Assembly (NCBI RefSeq): GCF_008642315.1
Contig: NZ_CP029192.1
Location: 4,278,001 to 4,342,000, forward strand
Direction of reading: 5' to 3'
Source of the DNA: Streptomyces venezuelae
Lineage (GTDB): Bacteria > Actinomycetota > Actinomycetes > Streptomycetales > Streptomycetaceae
Length of the DNA: 64,000 nucleotides
Under the pieces are notes generated by a model that did no database searches, was not told the origin of the DNA, and worked only from the letters and a program-made list of their open reading frames with translations. Shown piece after piece: positions 18,704 through 27,545 of the stretch (position 1 is the first letter of the stretch; each line of letters begins with the position of its first letter). The position numbers were made by a program, and so were the translations under genes.

Positions 18704-19330
18704 CTAAACGGTCACGCCTCTTTCCTCGACGCCTTCCCCCGCACCCGCGTGCCCGCGGCGGCGCTCCCGGCAGGCCCGCAGATGGGCGGCGTTCCCGCAG
18801 CCGCGGACCGAGTGCCAGACGCCGCTGTTGTTGCGCGAGCGGTCGTAGAACGCGGCGGAGCAGGCCGTGTTGCGGCAGATCTTCAGCCGGCGCCAGGTGC
18901 CCGACGCCTGGGCGAGGAGCCCCTCGGCGAGCACCGCGGACGCCAGCCAGCGCGCGCCCGCGCCCTCCGGTTCCAGGGTGAGGGTGCCGTCGCCCGCGAG
19001 CCCGACGACGAGCGGCGCGGAGGTGAACCGCACGGCCTCTCCGCCGCAGTCGCCCGCGGCGAGGGCGCGCCGCACCTGGTCGCGCAGGCAGCGCAGCGCG
19101 GGCAGGTCCTCCGCCGACAGGGTCAGCCGTACATCACCGCGGCCCGTCGCCTCCGCCCAGCCGCGCACGGCCGGGTCGGCCCACTCCTGGGCGCGGTCGA
19201 GCGCTCCGTCGGCGAGCAGGTCGGCGGAGTCGGGGCGGTCGGCGGGCGCGGTGTTCAGGAGGTCCTGGACAAGGGCGAGGCCGCCGGGCGCGGGGGTCAG
19301 ACTGAAGCGCTCGGTCGCGGGCCAGTTCAT
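18704..19330 (-). CDS. CGNR zinc-finger / ABATE-domain protein
   Basis: A 208-residue probable regulator. The N-terminal ABATE-like domain (FSLTPAPGGLALVQDLLNT onward) is joined to a C-terminal zinc finger with cysteines in CRNTACSAAFYDRSRN and a later CGN. The signature CGNR is here CGNA, followed by HLRACRERRR, so one conserved residue is missing. The start is the ATG giving MNWPATERF. It lies upstream of the kynurenine operon on the same strand with a 127-base gap, and divergent from an Old Yellow Enzyme gene. Confidence 0.85.
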   Translation of the reverse strand: MNWPATERFSLTPAPGGLALVQDLLNTAPADRPDSADLLADGALDRAQEWADPAVRGWAEATGRGDVRLTLSAEDLPALRCLRDQVRRALAAGDCGGEAVRFTSAPLVVGLAGDGTLTLEPEGAGARWLASAVLAEGLLAQASGTWRRLKICRNTACSAAFYDRSRNNSGVWHSVRGCGNAAHLRACRERRRGHAGAGEGVEERGVTV

Positions 19331-19386
19331 GCCGTCCACGGTACTAGCCTCGCGCCCGCCATCCATCGATGGACATGACCTAAAGG

Positions 19387-19413
19387 CTGACACTGCTGTC
19401 ATGGGCGTACGAT
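19387..19413 (+). promoter_or_regulatory. Probable promoter of a leaderless transcript
   Basis: CTGACA (19387-19392) and TACGAT (19408-19413), 15 bases apart, precede the ATG at 19420 by only six bases. Transcription would begin at or next to the start codon, giving a leaderless mRNA, which is common in actinomycetes. TGACA-N4-TGTCA (19388-19401) forms a dyad over the -35 and could be an operator. Confidence 0.45.
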
Positions 19414-19419
19414 GCCTGC

Positions 19420-20550
19420 ATGGATGCCACGGAAACCACCACCTCGCGTGCCGCCCGACTCCTCGGCCGCCCCTTCGACATCAACGGCCTCAGCCTGCGC
19501 AACCGCATCGCCATGGCCCCCATGACCCGCGAGTTCTCCCCGGACGGCGTGCCCGGCGCCGACGTGGCCGAGTACTACGCGCGCCGTGCCGCGGGCGGCG
19601 TCGGCCTGATCGTCACCGAGGGCACGTACGTCGGCCACGACTCGGCGGGCAGCAGCCACCGCGTCCCGCGCTTCCACGGGGAGGCCGCGCTCGCGGGCTG
19701 GCGGCGCGTCGCGGAGGCCGTGCACGCGGCGGGCGGCAAGATCGTGCCGCAGCTGTGGCACGTCGGCGCGGTCCGCAACGAGGGCGACGGGCCCTTCCCT
19801 GACGCGCCCCCGGCCGGCCCCTCGGGCCTGAACCTGAACGGCGAACCGAAGGGCCACGCGCTGACGTCCGCCGACATCGACGAGGTCGTCGCCGCCTTCG
19901 CGCGCGCGGCGGCCGACGCCGAACGGAACGGCCTCGACGGCGTCGAACTGCACGGCGCGCACGGCTACCTGATCGACCAGTTCCTCTGGAACCGCACCAA
20001 CCGCCGCACCGACGGCTACGGCGGCGACATCGCCTCCCGCACCCGTTTCGCGGCCGAGATCGTCGAGGCGGTGCGCGCGGCGGTCTCGCCCTCGTTCCCG
20101 GTGATCCTCCGGCTCTCCCAGTGGAAGGCGAACGCCTACGACGAGAAGCTGGCCGCGGACCCGGCCGAACTGGACTCCCTGGTCGCCCCGTTGGCGGCCG
20201 CGGGCGTCGACGCCTTCCACGCCTCCACGCGCCGCTACTGGCTCCCCGAGTTCGCGGGCGACGACCTGAACCTCGCGGGCTGGATCAAGAAGCTCACCGG
20301 CAAGGCCACGCTGTCCGTCGGCTCGGTCGGCCTCGACAAGCAGTTCACGACCGCGGAGACGTTCTCCACGGAGACCACGTCGTCCGTCGGCATCGACCTG
20401 CTCCTCGACCGCATGGAGCGGGACGAGTTCGACGTCGTCGCGGTGGGCCGCGCGCTGATCGCGGACCCGGAGTGGGCGAACAAGGCCCTCACGGACCGCC
20501 TCGGGGAGGCGACCCCGTACGACGCGAAGATGCTGCGCAGGCTGGTCTGA
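19420..20550 (+). CDS. Old Yellow Enzyme family NADH:flavin oxidoreductase
   Basis: FMN-dependent ene-reductase of 376 residues with a TIM-barrel fold. Motifs in order: NRIAMAPMTREFS at the first strand, PQLWHVGAVRN, the substrate/FMN segment GVELHGAHGYLIDQFLWNRTNRR with GYGG, and late FMN-phosphate strands VGSVGL and VAVGRALIADPEW. The natural substrate is unknown. It lacks the C-terminal Fe-S and NADPH domains of the longer dienoyl-CoA reductase type. The gene begins almost at its presumed transcription start and is convergent with DUF3151. Confidence 0.93.
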   Translation: MDATETTTSRAARLLGRPFDINGLSLRNRIAMAPMTREFSPDGVPGADVAEYYARRAAGGVGLIVTEGTYVGHDSAGSSHRVPRFHGEAALAGWRRVAEAVHAAGGKIVPQLWHVGAVRNEGDGPFPDAPPAGPSGLNLNGEPKGHALTSADIDEVVAAFARAAADAERNGLDGVELHGAHGYLIDQFLWNRTNRRTDGYGGDIASRTRFAAEIVEAVRAAVSPSFPVILRLSQWKANAYDEKLAADPAELDSLVAPLAAAGVDAFHASTRRYWLPEFAGDDLNLAGWIKKLTGKATLSVGSVGLDKQFTTAETFSTETTSSVGIDLLLDRMERDEFDVVAVGRALIADPEWANKALTDRLGEATPYDAKMLRRLV

Positions 20551-20570
20551 CTTTGTCTGCGGGCCCGCTG

Positions 20571-20600
20571 TGGCTGGTCGCGCAGTTCCCCGCGCCCCTG
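20571..20600. repeat. Dispersed intergenic repeat, copy A
   Basis: A 30-base element reading TGGCTGGTCGCGCAGTTCC then CCGCGCCCCTG. The same element recurs at 29627-29655 and 42863-42892, always between genes. Copy B contains the matching inverse arm, giving a very strong hairpin; copy A has only one arm. Confidence 0.75.
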
Positions 20601-20683
20601 AGAACGTGCCCCCGCGCGCCTTGAACGCCGGGGAGGGTTTCAGCCCGTCCGGCGATCGATGACGAGGCCGTTCAGGCCGATGA

Positions 20684-20727
20684 GGGGGTCCGGGGGCACC
20701 GCCCCCGGGGCGGTGGCCCGGACCCCC
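20684..20727. terminator. Nested hairpin between convergent genes
   Basis: Outer arms GGGGGTCCGGG and CCCGGACCCCC enclose a second inverted repeat CACCGCCCC/GGGGCGGTG. It lies between the Old Yellow Enzyme gene and DUF3151, seven bases from the latter's stop, and could terminate both. Confidence 0.65.
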
Positions 20728-20734
20728 GTCGTCG

Positions 20735-21148
20735 TCAGCCGAGCGTCTTCGACGCCGTCTCCGAGGAGTCGCGGAGGAAGCCCGCGCAGCGCTCGTACTC
20801 CTCCCGCTCCCCGATCGCCTGCGCGGCCCGCGCCAACGCGTGCAGCGCGCGCAGGAAGCCGCGGTTGGGCTCGTGCTCCCACGGCACCGGGCCGTGGCCC
20901 TTCCAGCCGCTGCGGCGCAGGGAGTCCAGACCACGGTGGTAGCCCGTGCGGGCGTACGCGTACGACTCGACGACGCTGCCCCGCTCGTACGCCTCGTCGG
21001 CGAGCTGGGCCCAGGCGAGCGAGGACGTCGGGTACTTCGCGGCGACATCGGCGGGCGCCGCGCCGTTCGCGAGCAGCTCACGCGGCTCCGGGTCGTCGGG
21101 CAGGTGGGTCGGGGGCGGTCCCCCGAGCAGATCCTTGTGAATGGCCAT
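20735..21148 (-). CDS. DUF3151 family protein
   Basis: A 137-residue conserved actinobacterial protein of unknown function. Its helical, TPR-like pattern (LAWAQLADEAYERGSVVESYAYARTG, then LRALHALARAAQAIGEREEYERC) and the DLLGGPPPTHLPDDPE start are typical of DUF3151. The ATG at 21148 gives MAIHKDLLGG; an upstream ATG in frame is less likely. It follows fbaA on the same strand but a strong terminator lies between them. Confidence 0.85.
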   Translation of the reverse strand: MAIHKDLLGGPPPTHLPDDPEPRELLANGAAPADVAAKYPTSSLAWAQLADEAYERGSVVESYAYARTGYHRGLDSLRRSGWKGHGPVPWEHEPNRGFLRALHALARAAQAIGEREEYERCAGFLRDSSETASKTLG

Positions 21149-21178
21149 GGACCAAGTCTGCGCCATGCGGAAACGGCG

Positions 21179-21208
21179 AAGGCCCCGGGTCGCCCGACCC
21201 GGGGCCTT
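21179..21208 (-). terminator. Terminator of fbaA
   Basis: A perfect 12-base-pair stem, AAGGCCCCGGGT with its complement around a six-base loop, 19 bases after the fbaA stop. It probably isolates DUF3151 from fbaA transcription. Confidence 0.75.
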
Positions 21209-21227
21209 CACACGCGCGGAACGCGGG

Positions 21228-22259
21228 TCACTTCAGCTTCGTGCCCGTGGAGCGCAGGTTCTCGCACGCCTGGGCGACGCGCTTGGCCATGCCCGCCTCG
21301 GCGGCCTTGCCCCAGGTGCGCGGGTCGTACGTCTTCTTCGAGCCGACCTCGCCGTCGACCTTCAGGACGCCGTCGTAGTTCTTGAACATGTGGTCCGCCA
21401 CCGGACGCGTGAACGCGTACTGCGTGTCGGTGTCGAGGTTCATCTTCACGACGCCGTTCTCCAGCGCGGTGGCGATCTCCTCGGCGGTCGAGCCGGAGCC
21501 GCCGTGGAAGACGAAGTCGAACGGCTGCGAGCCCGCGGCCTTGCCGTGCTTGGCGGCCACGCCCTCCTGGAGGTCCTTGAGGAGCTCGGGGCGCAGGACG
21601 ACGTTGCCCGGCTTGTAGACGCCGTGGACGTTGCCGAAGGACGCGGCGAGCAGGTAGCGCCCCTTCTCGCCGAGGCCGAGGGCCTCCGCCGTGCGCAGCG
21701 CGTCGTCGACCGTCGTGTACAGCTCGTCGTTGATCTCGTGCGTGACGCCGTCCTCCTCGCCACCGGTCGGGGTGATCTCGACCTCAAGGATGATCTTCGC
21801 GGCGGCGGCCTTCGCGAGCAGCTCCTGGCCGATGGCCAGGTTGTCGGCGAGGGTCTCGGCGGAGCCGTCCCACATGTGCGACTGGAACAGCGGGTTCCGG
21901 CCGGCCTTGACGCGCTCGGCGGAGACGTCGATCAGCGGACGGACGTACGTGTCCAGCTTGTCCTTGGGGCAGTGGTCGGTGTGCAGCGCGACCGTGATGT
22001 CGTACTTCGCGGCGACGATGTGCGCGAACTCGGCGAGCGCGACGGCGCCGGTCACCATGTCCTTGTTGTGCTGGCCGCCCAGGAACTCCGCACCACCGGT
22101 GGAGATCTGGATGATGCCGTCGCTCTCGGCCTCGGCGAAGCCGCGCAGGGCAGCGTGCAGGGTCTGCGAGGACGTCACGTTGATCGCCGGGTAGGCGAAC
22201 TTGCCTGCCTTCGCCCGGTCGAGCATCTCGGCGTAGACCTCGGGAGTTGCGATGGGCAT
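21228..22259 (-). CDS. fbaA: Class II fructose-bisphosphate aldolase
   Basis: Zinc-dependent glycolytic aldolase that splits fructose 1,6-bisphosphate, 343 residues. Visible motifs: PAINVTSSQTLHAALRGF, the zinc/catalytic segment VALHTDHCPK, ILEVEITPTGGEEDGV, AASFGNVHGVYKPGN with a zinc His, FVFHGGSGST for phosphate and the zinc His, and VVKMNLDTDTQYAFT. Starts from an ATG 115 bases after pyrE, so it probably has its own promoter, and ends at a strong terminator. Confidence 0.97.
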   Translation of the reverse strand: MPIATPEVYAEMLDRAKAGKFAYPAINVTSSQTLHAALRGFAEAESDGIIQISTGGAEFLGGQHNKDMVTGAVALAEFAHIVAAKYDITVALHTDHCPKDKLDTYVRPLIDVSAERVKAGRNPLFQSHMWDGSAETLADNLAIGQELLAKAAAAKIILEVEITPTGGEEDGVTHEINDELYTTVDDALRTAEALGLGEKGRYLLAASFGNVHGVYKPGNVVLRPELLKDLQEGVAAKHGKAAGSQPFDFVFHGGSGSTAEEIATALENGVVKMNLDTDTQYAFTRPVADHMFKNYDGVLKVDGEVGSKKTYDPRTWGKAAEAGMAKRVAQACENLRSTGTKLK

Positions 22260-22374
22260 GTGTCCGCTCCTTGTGATGTGCGGGGTATGTGCTGGGCCCT
22301 GACCTATGGGGGCGACATCATCGTCGCCCCCATCCTTCCAGACTCGCCGGGCGATACCGGCCGGTCGGAAGTCC

Positions 22375-22926
22375 TCAGTCGGTGAGGCCGAGGTCGTCCT
22401 TCGAGTACGCGAAGAGGTAGGGCACGCCCGCGCCCTCGGTGATCTTCTCGCCGGCGCCGGTGGCGCGGTCCACGATCGTGGCGACGCCGACGACCTCGGC
22501 GCCCGCCTCGCGGACGGCCTCGACGGCCGTCAGCGGCGAGCCGCCGGTGGTGGAGGTGTCCTCGACGACCAGGACGCGGCGGCCCTTGATGTCGGGGCCC
22601 TCGACGCGGCGCTGCATGCCGTGGGCCTTGGCGGCCTTGCGGACGACGAAGGCGTCCAGGCGCTTGCCGCGCGCGGCGGACGCGTGCAGCATCGCGCCGG
22701 CCACCGGGTCGGCGCCCATGGTCAGACCGCCCACGGCGTCGAAGTCCAGGTCGGCGGTGAGGTCCAGCAGGACCTGGCCGACCAGCGGCGCGGCCTCGCC
22801 GTCGAGGGTGATCCGGCGGAGGTCGATGTAGTAGTCGGCCTCCAGGCCGGAGGAGAGCGTCACCTTGCCGTGCACGACGGCCTTGTCCTTGATCTGCTGC
22901 AGCAGCTCGCCGCGTACGTCAGTCAT
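22375..22926 (-). CDS. pyrE: Orotate phosphoribosyltransferase
   Basis: Joins orotate to PRPP to make OMP in pyrimidine synthesis; 183 residues. The PRPP motif VLVVEDTSTTGGSPL and the flexible-loop lysines in AFVVRKAAKAHGMQ are present, and ADYYIDLRRITL matches the N-terminal hood. It starts 10 bases after the epimerase stop, so it belongs to the operon that begins at 26887. This places it with unrelated carbohydrate and polyamine-like genes rather than the main pyr cluster. Confidence 0.95.
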   Translation of the reverse strand: MTDVRGELLQQIKDKAVVHGKVTLSSGLEADYYIDLRRITLDGEAAPLVGQVLLDLTADLDFDAVGGLTMGADPVAGAMLHASAARGKRLDAFVVRKAAKAHGMQRRVEGPDIKGRRVLVVEDTSTTGGSPLTAVEAVREAGAEVVGVATIVDRATGAGEKITEGAGVPYLFAYSKDDLGLTD

Positions 22927-22936
22927 GTCCAGAAGC

Positions 22937-23731
22937 TTAAAGGCGTCGCCACGTCCACGTCGTCGCCGTCTCCAGCGGCTCGATGGGGGTGACCAGGCGC
23001 GGGTCGGTGTTGAGGCCGTTGGGCGGGCCCGTCTGCGGTTCCACGCAGACCGCGGCGTCCTGCTCGTCGTAGACGACGACCCACGGCTCGCGGCTCTTGA
23101 CGTTCACTTCGAACCGGCCGGGCCAGGTCAGGGTCACGTCGACGCCGTCGGGCATGCCGAAGCAGTCGTCCCAGGGGCCGGGCCGCACGTCGACGCGGCG
23201 GCCCGTGGGCAGATGGTCGTCGCCGCGCTCCTCCTGCCAGGCCGCGTCGAAGTCGATGCGGACGGGCTCGCCGCCGTCCTCCAGGACCCGGTTGAACCAG
23301 GGGTGCCAGCCGGCCTGCGCGGGGAACGAGTCGCCGTACGTCTCGACGCCCATGCGCAGCGTCAGGCCGTCCTCGGTGAGCTCCACGATCTGGGTGACGC
23401 GGCCCGGGTAGGGCCAGGGGTCGGTCAGGTCGTACGTGAAGACCGCCTCGGTCTCCGACGTACGGGCGGTGCGCCACTCGGCGTCGCGCGCGAAGCCGTG
23501 GATGGCGTGGGGCGGGGAGTTCAGCGGCATCTGGTGGACGGCGGCGCCGTCGCGGAACCGTCCGTCCGCGATCCGGCCGCACCAGGGCACCATCGGGAAG
23601 CAGCCGTACTTCTTCCCCTGGCGCAGCAGCTCGACGCCGCCGACGCGCAGACTTCCGATGCGGCAGCCGTTGCCCGGCTGCACCGTCACTTCCGCGTCGC
23701 CCGCGGTGAGGGTCACGTCTTCGGTACTCAC
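22937..23731 (-). CDS. Aldose 1-epimerase family protein
   Basis: A 264-residue galactose-mutarotase-fold protein that probably interconverts sugar anomers. The N terminus has the usual strand pattern (GNGCRIGSLRVGGVELL) and family residues appear in GCFPMVPWCGRIADGRF, the catalytic-type His in HAIHGFARDAEW, and AGWHPWFNRVL. The last acid would be in the segment WVVVYDEQDAAVCVEPQTG. The exact sugar is unknown. It starts 25 bases after the SRPBCC gene. Confidence 0.88.
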   Translation of the reverse strand: MSTEDVTLTAGDAEVTVQPGNGCRIGSLRVGGVELLRQGKKYGCFPMVPWCGRIADGRFRDGAAVHQMPLNSPPHAIHGFARDAEWRTARTSETEAVFTYDLTDPWPYPGRVTQIVELTEDGLTLRMGVETYGDSFPAQAGWHPWFNRVLEDGGEPVRIDFDAAWQEERGDDHLPTGRRVDVRPGPWDDCFGMPDGVDVTLTWPGRFEVNVKSREPWVVVYDEQDAAVCVEPQTGPPNGLNTDPRLVTPIEPLETATTWTWRRL

Positions 23732-23756
23732 AGGGCCGACCCTATGACGTGGACGC

Positions 23757-24701
23757 TCAACGGCGGCGGCGCAGGGCCCGGCCGACGACGATCGCCGAGG
23801 CGAGCGCGAGGGCGGCGGCGGGCGCGGCCCAGCGGAGCGTGGCGTTCGCGGCGAGGGACTCGGGGGCGGGCGCGGGTGCGTACCGGCCGCGGGGCGGGGC
23901 GTGGTCGACCTCCTCCGCGCTGCGGCCGATCATGGTGCGGCGGGCGTGCGCGGCCTCGGCGGGCGGTACGCCGATGGTCTCCAGGTCCTCGAGATCCTCG
24001 ATGGTCTCCAGGTCCTCGATGTCGTCCGCGTCGTCCAGGACGTTGGTGTCGTCGAGGTTGATGCCGTCGTCGTCGAGGTCGTCGACGTCGTCCACACCGT
24101 CCACGTCATCCGCGTCGAGGTCGTCGTCGGCGTCGCTCAGCGGGTCCAGCGACGGGGGCGGCACCTCCGTCCGGAACACGGTCACCGTGTGGGTCGCGGG
24201 CGTCTCCGGCTCCTCCGGCTCCTCGGGCTCCTCGGGCTCCTCGGGCGCCGTGTCGGGCGGCGCCCCCGCCCCGAGCGCCTCGGCGAACCGTTCGAGGAGC
24301 CGGTGCGCCGCGGATTCCACAGCCTGTGGAGAGGCTTCGGCGATCCGCCCGTCGGCGGTCCCGCTCCCGCCGAAGACGACCTTCGTGCCCTCGGGGACGG
24401 GTTCGAGCCGCACGGTCAGCGTGAACGTGACGGAACCGGAGCCGCGCACTTCCTCGCCCTCGGCCTCCAGCGCGTACGTCCCGTCCTTGCGGGCGTCGGT
24501 CCGCGCCGAGCCGCGGTAGGTGATGGAGTGCCCGTCGACGCGCACTTTGAGGCGCCCGGAGAGCGGCCCCGCCGTCTCCTCCTCGCCCCCTTCGGCGCGC
24601 TGGAGCCCGGGCACCGCCCCGGCGACCCTCTCGGGGTCGGCCAGGACCTGCCGGAGCCGCTCTGCTGAGACCGGAACGAACACCTCATGCTCCATGGCCA
24701 T
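23757..24701 (-). CDS. SRPBCC/CoxG-like protein with acidic linker and membrane tail
   Basis: A 314-residue protein. Residues 1-150 form a START/SRPBCC lipid- or ligand-binding fold (EHEVFVPVSAERLRQVLADPE, FTLTVRLEPVPEGTKVVFGG). A Glu-Pro repeat follows, then a strongly acidic Asp-rich tract with quasi-repeats of DDVDD and EDLETIED, and a C-terminal membrane helix (AAPAAALALASAIVVGRAL) before a basic end. This suggests a tail-anchored protein facing the cytosol. Two ATGs, at 24701 and 24695, could serve. It lies in the DUF2617-to-pyrE operon. Confidence 0.8.
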   Translation of the reverse strand: MAMEHEVFVPVSAERLRQVLADPERVAGAVPGLQRAEGGEEETAGPLSGRLKVRVDGHSITYRGSARTDARKDGTYALEAEGEEVRGSGSVTFTLTVRLEPVPEGTKVVFGGSGTADGRIAEASPQAVESAAHRLLERFAEALGAGAPPDTAPEEPEEPEEPEEPETPATHTVTVFRTEVPPPSLDPLSDADDDLDADDVDGVDDVDDLDDDGINLDDTNVLDDADDIEDLETIEDLEDLETIGVPPAEAAHARRTMIGRSAEEVDHAPPRGRYAPAPAPESLAANATLRWAAPAAALALASAIVVGRALRRRR

Positions 24702-24755
24702 TGAGCCTACCCACGTGTCCGCCACCATGTGCGACGGTTCGCCGGTCCGTGTACG

Positions 24756-26324
24756 TCAGTTCGCGTAACGCGGATGCATGAGGGTGGACGGCGCGAGATC
24801 CCGCTGCCGCGTCAGCTCGGCCGCGGGCCGCCCGGCGCGCACGACCGCCGAGCCCGCCGCCCTGCGCAGGACCGGACGGGTCCGCGAGGCCAGCACGAAA
24901 CCCCAGTCGCGGGGCGCCGTCGGCCCGCCCGCCGTGCGGTCGGGCCCGGGGGCGAACCCGGACTGCCTGCCGCCCACGCGGTACGCCACGGTCCGCAGCC
25001 CCGCGGCCCGCAGCGTCGCCTCGACCGTCCAGAAGACGCGGGGCCGGGTCGACAGGGGTCCTGCGTGGACGGCGAGGCGGCCGCCGTCGGCGAGGACGCG
25101 GGTGGCCAGGCCGTAGAACTCCTGGGAGTAGAGCTTCGTGCTGGGCGTGATGCCGGGGTCGGGCAGGTCGGAGATCACCACGTCGTACCGCGCGCGGGCC
25201 AGGCGCAGCCAGCGGAACGCGTCGGCGTGGATCACGCGGACGCGCGGGTCGCGGTAGGCGTGGTCATTGAGCTCGCTGAGGGCCGGGTCGTGCCGCGCGA
25301 GGTCGACGACGCCCGTGTCGAGTTCGACGACGTCGACGCGGCGCACGCCCGGGTGGCGCAGGATCTCGCGCGCCGCGAGGCCGTCACCGCCGCCGAGGAT
25401 CAGCACGCGCGCGTGGGGCCCGCGCATGGCGGGGGCGACGAGGCCCCGGTGGTAGCGCGCCTCGTCGCGTCCGCTGATGCGCAGGCGGCCGTCGAGGAAG
25501 AGGTCGAGGGAGCCGCGCCGCCCGCCGGTGAGGACGACCTCCTGGACGTCGGTCTGCACGGCGACCCGCACGTCGTTGCCGTACACGGCGCGGCGGGCGG
25601 CCCGCTCGAAGTCGTCGACGAGCACGGCGGCGGAGGCGAGCAGGGAGAGGACGACGACGTTCGCGGTGAGGAGCACCCAGCGGGCGCGGACGCTCAGGTC
25701 CTGCCGGAACAGGCCGAACACGAGCGCGCCGCCCGCGACGGCGTTGACGGAGCCGGTGAACAGGGCGCCCGTCAGCTGCCCGAAGAACGGCAGGAGCAGG
25801 AAGGGGAAAGCGAGCCCGCCGACCAGCGCCCCCACGTAGTCGGCGGCGAACAGGTCGGCGACCGCGCCGCCCGCGTCCTGTCTGCGGATGCGCTGGATGA
25901 GCACCATGAGGAGAGGTACCTCGGCGCCGATGAGGATGCCGATGGCGAGGGAGAACGCGACGAGCAGATAGCGCGAACCGCCCGCCCACATCTCACCCCT
26001 GCCGCCGGACCACGCGAACGCCGCGTACAGCACCATGGCGCTGCACCCGCCGACCAGCGCGAGCACCGATTCGAGGAGGCCGAACCAGGCGGACGCGTGG
26101 TGACGGAGCCGTTTGGCGAGCAGCGAGCCGATGCCCATGGCGAAGACCATCACGGAGAGCACGACGGAGGCCTGGGTGACGGAGTCGCCGATCAAGTACG
26201 CGGCGAGGGCGACGAGTTCCAGTTCGTAGACGAGCCCGCAGGCAGCGCAGACGAATACGCCCGCAAGGACGAGGAAGCGTCCTGCCCGGGGCGAGACCGG
26301 CAGGCGCACCGTCGACTCGATCAC
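24756..26324 (-). CDS. Membrane-embedded spermidine synthase-like protein
   Basis: A 522-residue fusion: about seven membrane helices (1-220) joined to a spermidine-synthase/methyltransferase-like Rossmann domain. The nucleotide motif is [16 protein letters not shown] followed by VDVVELDTG, then ADAFRW and [10 protein letters not shown], where family members have the catalytic Asp. The polyamine donor and acceptor are not provable here. It sits 26 bases after DUF2617 and 54 before the SRPBCC gene, a pairing with DUF2617 common in actinomycetes. Confidence 0.88.
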   Translation of the reverse strand: MIESTVRLPVSPRAGRFLVLAGVFVCAACGLVYELELVALAAYLIGDSVTQASVVLSVMVFAMGIGSLLAKRLRHHASAWFGLLESVLALVGGCSAMVLYAAFAWSGGRGEMWAGGSRYLLVAFSLAIGILIGAEVPLLMVLIQRIRRQDAGGAVADLFAADYVGALVGGLAFPFLLLPFFGQLTGALFTGSVNAVAGGALVFGLFRQDLSVRARWVLLTANVVVLSLLASAAVLVDDFERAARRAVYGNDVRVAVQTDVQEVVLTGGRRGSLDLFLDGRLRISGRDEARYHRGLVAPAMRGPHARVLILGGGDGLAAREILRHPGVRRVDVVELDTGVVDLARHDPALSELNDHAYRDPRVRVIHADAFRWLRLARARYDVVISDLPDPGITPSTKLYSQEFYGLATRVLADGGRLAVHAGPLSTRPRVFWTVEATLRAAGLRTVAYRVGGRQSGFAPGPDRTAGGPTAPRDWGFVLASRTRPVLRRAAGSAVVRAGRPAAELTRQRDLAPSTLMHPRYAN

Positions 26325-26350
26325 GCCTGGAACGCTACGTCACCGCACGC

Positions 26351-26887
26351 TCACACCGGGTCCCCCACATGGGTGTAAACGGGGGTGCGCACCCCCACTC
26401 GTGTACGAGTCGCGACGAGTTGGCCCTCCTGTGGGTACGCGTGCCACGTACGCCACATCAGGGCCCCTTCGTGCCGCTGCGCGAGGAGCGCGGTGAACGC
26501 GTGCGGGCTGCCGGGGAAGACACCCGCGAGTCCGTGCGGGTGCTCGGCGACGAGGGCGAGCAACTCCTGGGCACGACCCGCGAACTGACCGTGCGACAGG
26601 ATCTCCACGCGCGCCGCGAATTCGTACTCCCATTCGCCGACGCGCTTGGAGACGCCGAGCGGCAGCGGCGTACTACTTCCGGGGATGCAGGCGACCGTCT
26701 CGGAACAGCCGCCCCGCTCCTCCTCCAGGAGGACTTGGTGCGAGGCTCCCAGGAGCCTCAACTGCATTCTCGCGTCGTCGAGTTCGAGATCGAGGGTGGC
26801 GAGCGCGGGCAACGGCTCGCGCCCCAGGGCCCAGGCGAGATCCGCGGCGCGCGTGTCGGTATAGCCAGTCTTCAGGGTCGTGAGCAT
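26351..26887 (-). CDS. DUF2617 family protein
   Basis: A 178-residue conserved protein of unknown function. The family pattern is recognisable: a start rich in TDTRAADLAWALGREPLPAL, LDLELDDARMQLRLLGASHQVL, and the central GEWEYEFAARVEIL. No signal peptide or membrane segment is evident. It heads the operon that continues into the spermidine-synthase-like gene. Confidence 0.85.
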   Translation of the reverse strand: MLTTLKTGYTDTRAADLAWALGREPLPALATLDLELDDARMQLRLLGASHQVLLEEERGGCSETVACIPGSSTPLPLGVSKRVGEWEYEFAARVEILSHGQFAGRAQELLALVAEHPHGLAGVFPGSPHAFTALLAQRHEGALMWRTWHAYPQEGQLVATRTRVGVRTPVYTHVGDPV

Positions 26888-27251
26888 GGGTCGGCTCCGC
26901 TAACACGCAATGGAGGTGGGGCCGGCGCACCCGGAGGAGGCTCCGGGCGGTCGGTATGCCGGCTCGTGCCCACGAGAACGTCTTACGGGTTTCCCGATCG
27001 ATGTCCGTGAAACCTGCGCCGGTTGCGAAATCTGAACCGGACGTCCGAGGGCGGTGCTGACGTTTAAGAGGGAATCATGGTCGGCGACACTGCCACTGCA
27101 CTTTTACCCAACTTCGTGTGGTTTCCATCCCCATGAGGGCTACACAGTTCAACTGTTCAGTACAGCCACACGGCACCACACAGAAACGCCCGGCGGGGTT
27201 TGACCGCCCCGCCGGGCGTTTGTGTGGAACCGGTGGACCAGCTGCCCCGTG
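26888..27251. other. 364-base gap upstream of DUF2617
   Basis: No gene is visible. The distal part is less G+C-rich than its surroundings and holds ACAGTT-C-AACTGT (27144-27156), a 13-base dyad, and then a bidirectional terminator at 27184-27221. The DUF2617 promoter must be in the proximal part. A small plus-strand RNA ending at the terminator is possible but unsupported. Confidence 0.4.
27184..27221. terminator. Terminator of the Gly/Cys-repeat gene
   Basis: A perfect 12-base-pair stem, CGCCCGGCGGGG with its complement, and an eight-base loop, flanked by AAA and TTT so the stem can extend to 15. It lies 31 bases after the stop of the minus-strand gene at 27252 and looks able to work in both directions. 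Confidence 0.8.
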
Positions 27252-27545
27252 TCAGCTGCCTCCGCCGCATCCGCCCCCGCCGCCTCCGCACGAGGAACCA
27301 CCGCCCCCGCACGAGGACCCGCCTCCGCACGAGGAGCCGCCGCCGCACGAGGACCCGCCTCCGCAGGAGGACCCGCCGCCGTGCCCGCCGCTCCCGGCCC
27401 ACCAGCTGCCGCCGCCCGCCGAACCGGACGCGGCCCCCGAGCCGCCCCACCCCGCCCGCTTCCTGCGCCGGCTGCTTCCCCTGGAACCGACCACCGCGGC
27501 CAGGGCGAACACGAGCACCGCAACGAAGACGAAAGCCACGATCAT
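27252..27545 (-). CDS. Small membrane protein with Gly/Ser/Cys repeats
   Basis: A 97-residue protein. It begins MIVAFVFVAVLVFALAAVVG, a membrane helix, followed by a basic patch (SRRRKRAGWGG), and ends in a low-complexity tail made of repeated GGGSSC units, six or more cysteines in all. AAGGAG lies at the right distance from the ATG. The chain probably stays membrane-anchored with the tail in the cytosol because the basic patch follows the helix. The repeated Cys could bind metal or form disulfides. I do not recognise a family. It is divergent from the aminotransferase. Confidence 0.65.
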   Translation of the reverse strand: MIVAFVFVAVLVFALAAVVGSRGSSRRRKRAGWGGSGAASGSAGGGSWWAGSGGHGGGSSCGGGSSCGGGSSCGGGSSCGGGGSSCGGGGGGCGGGS

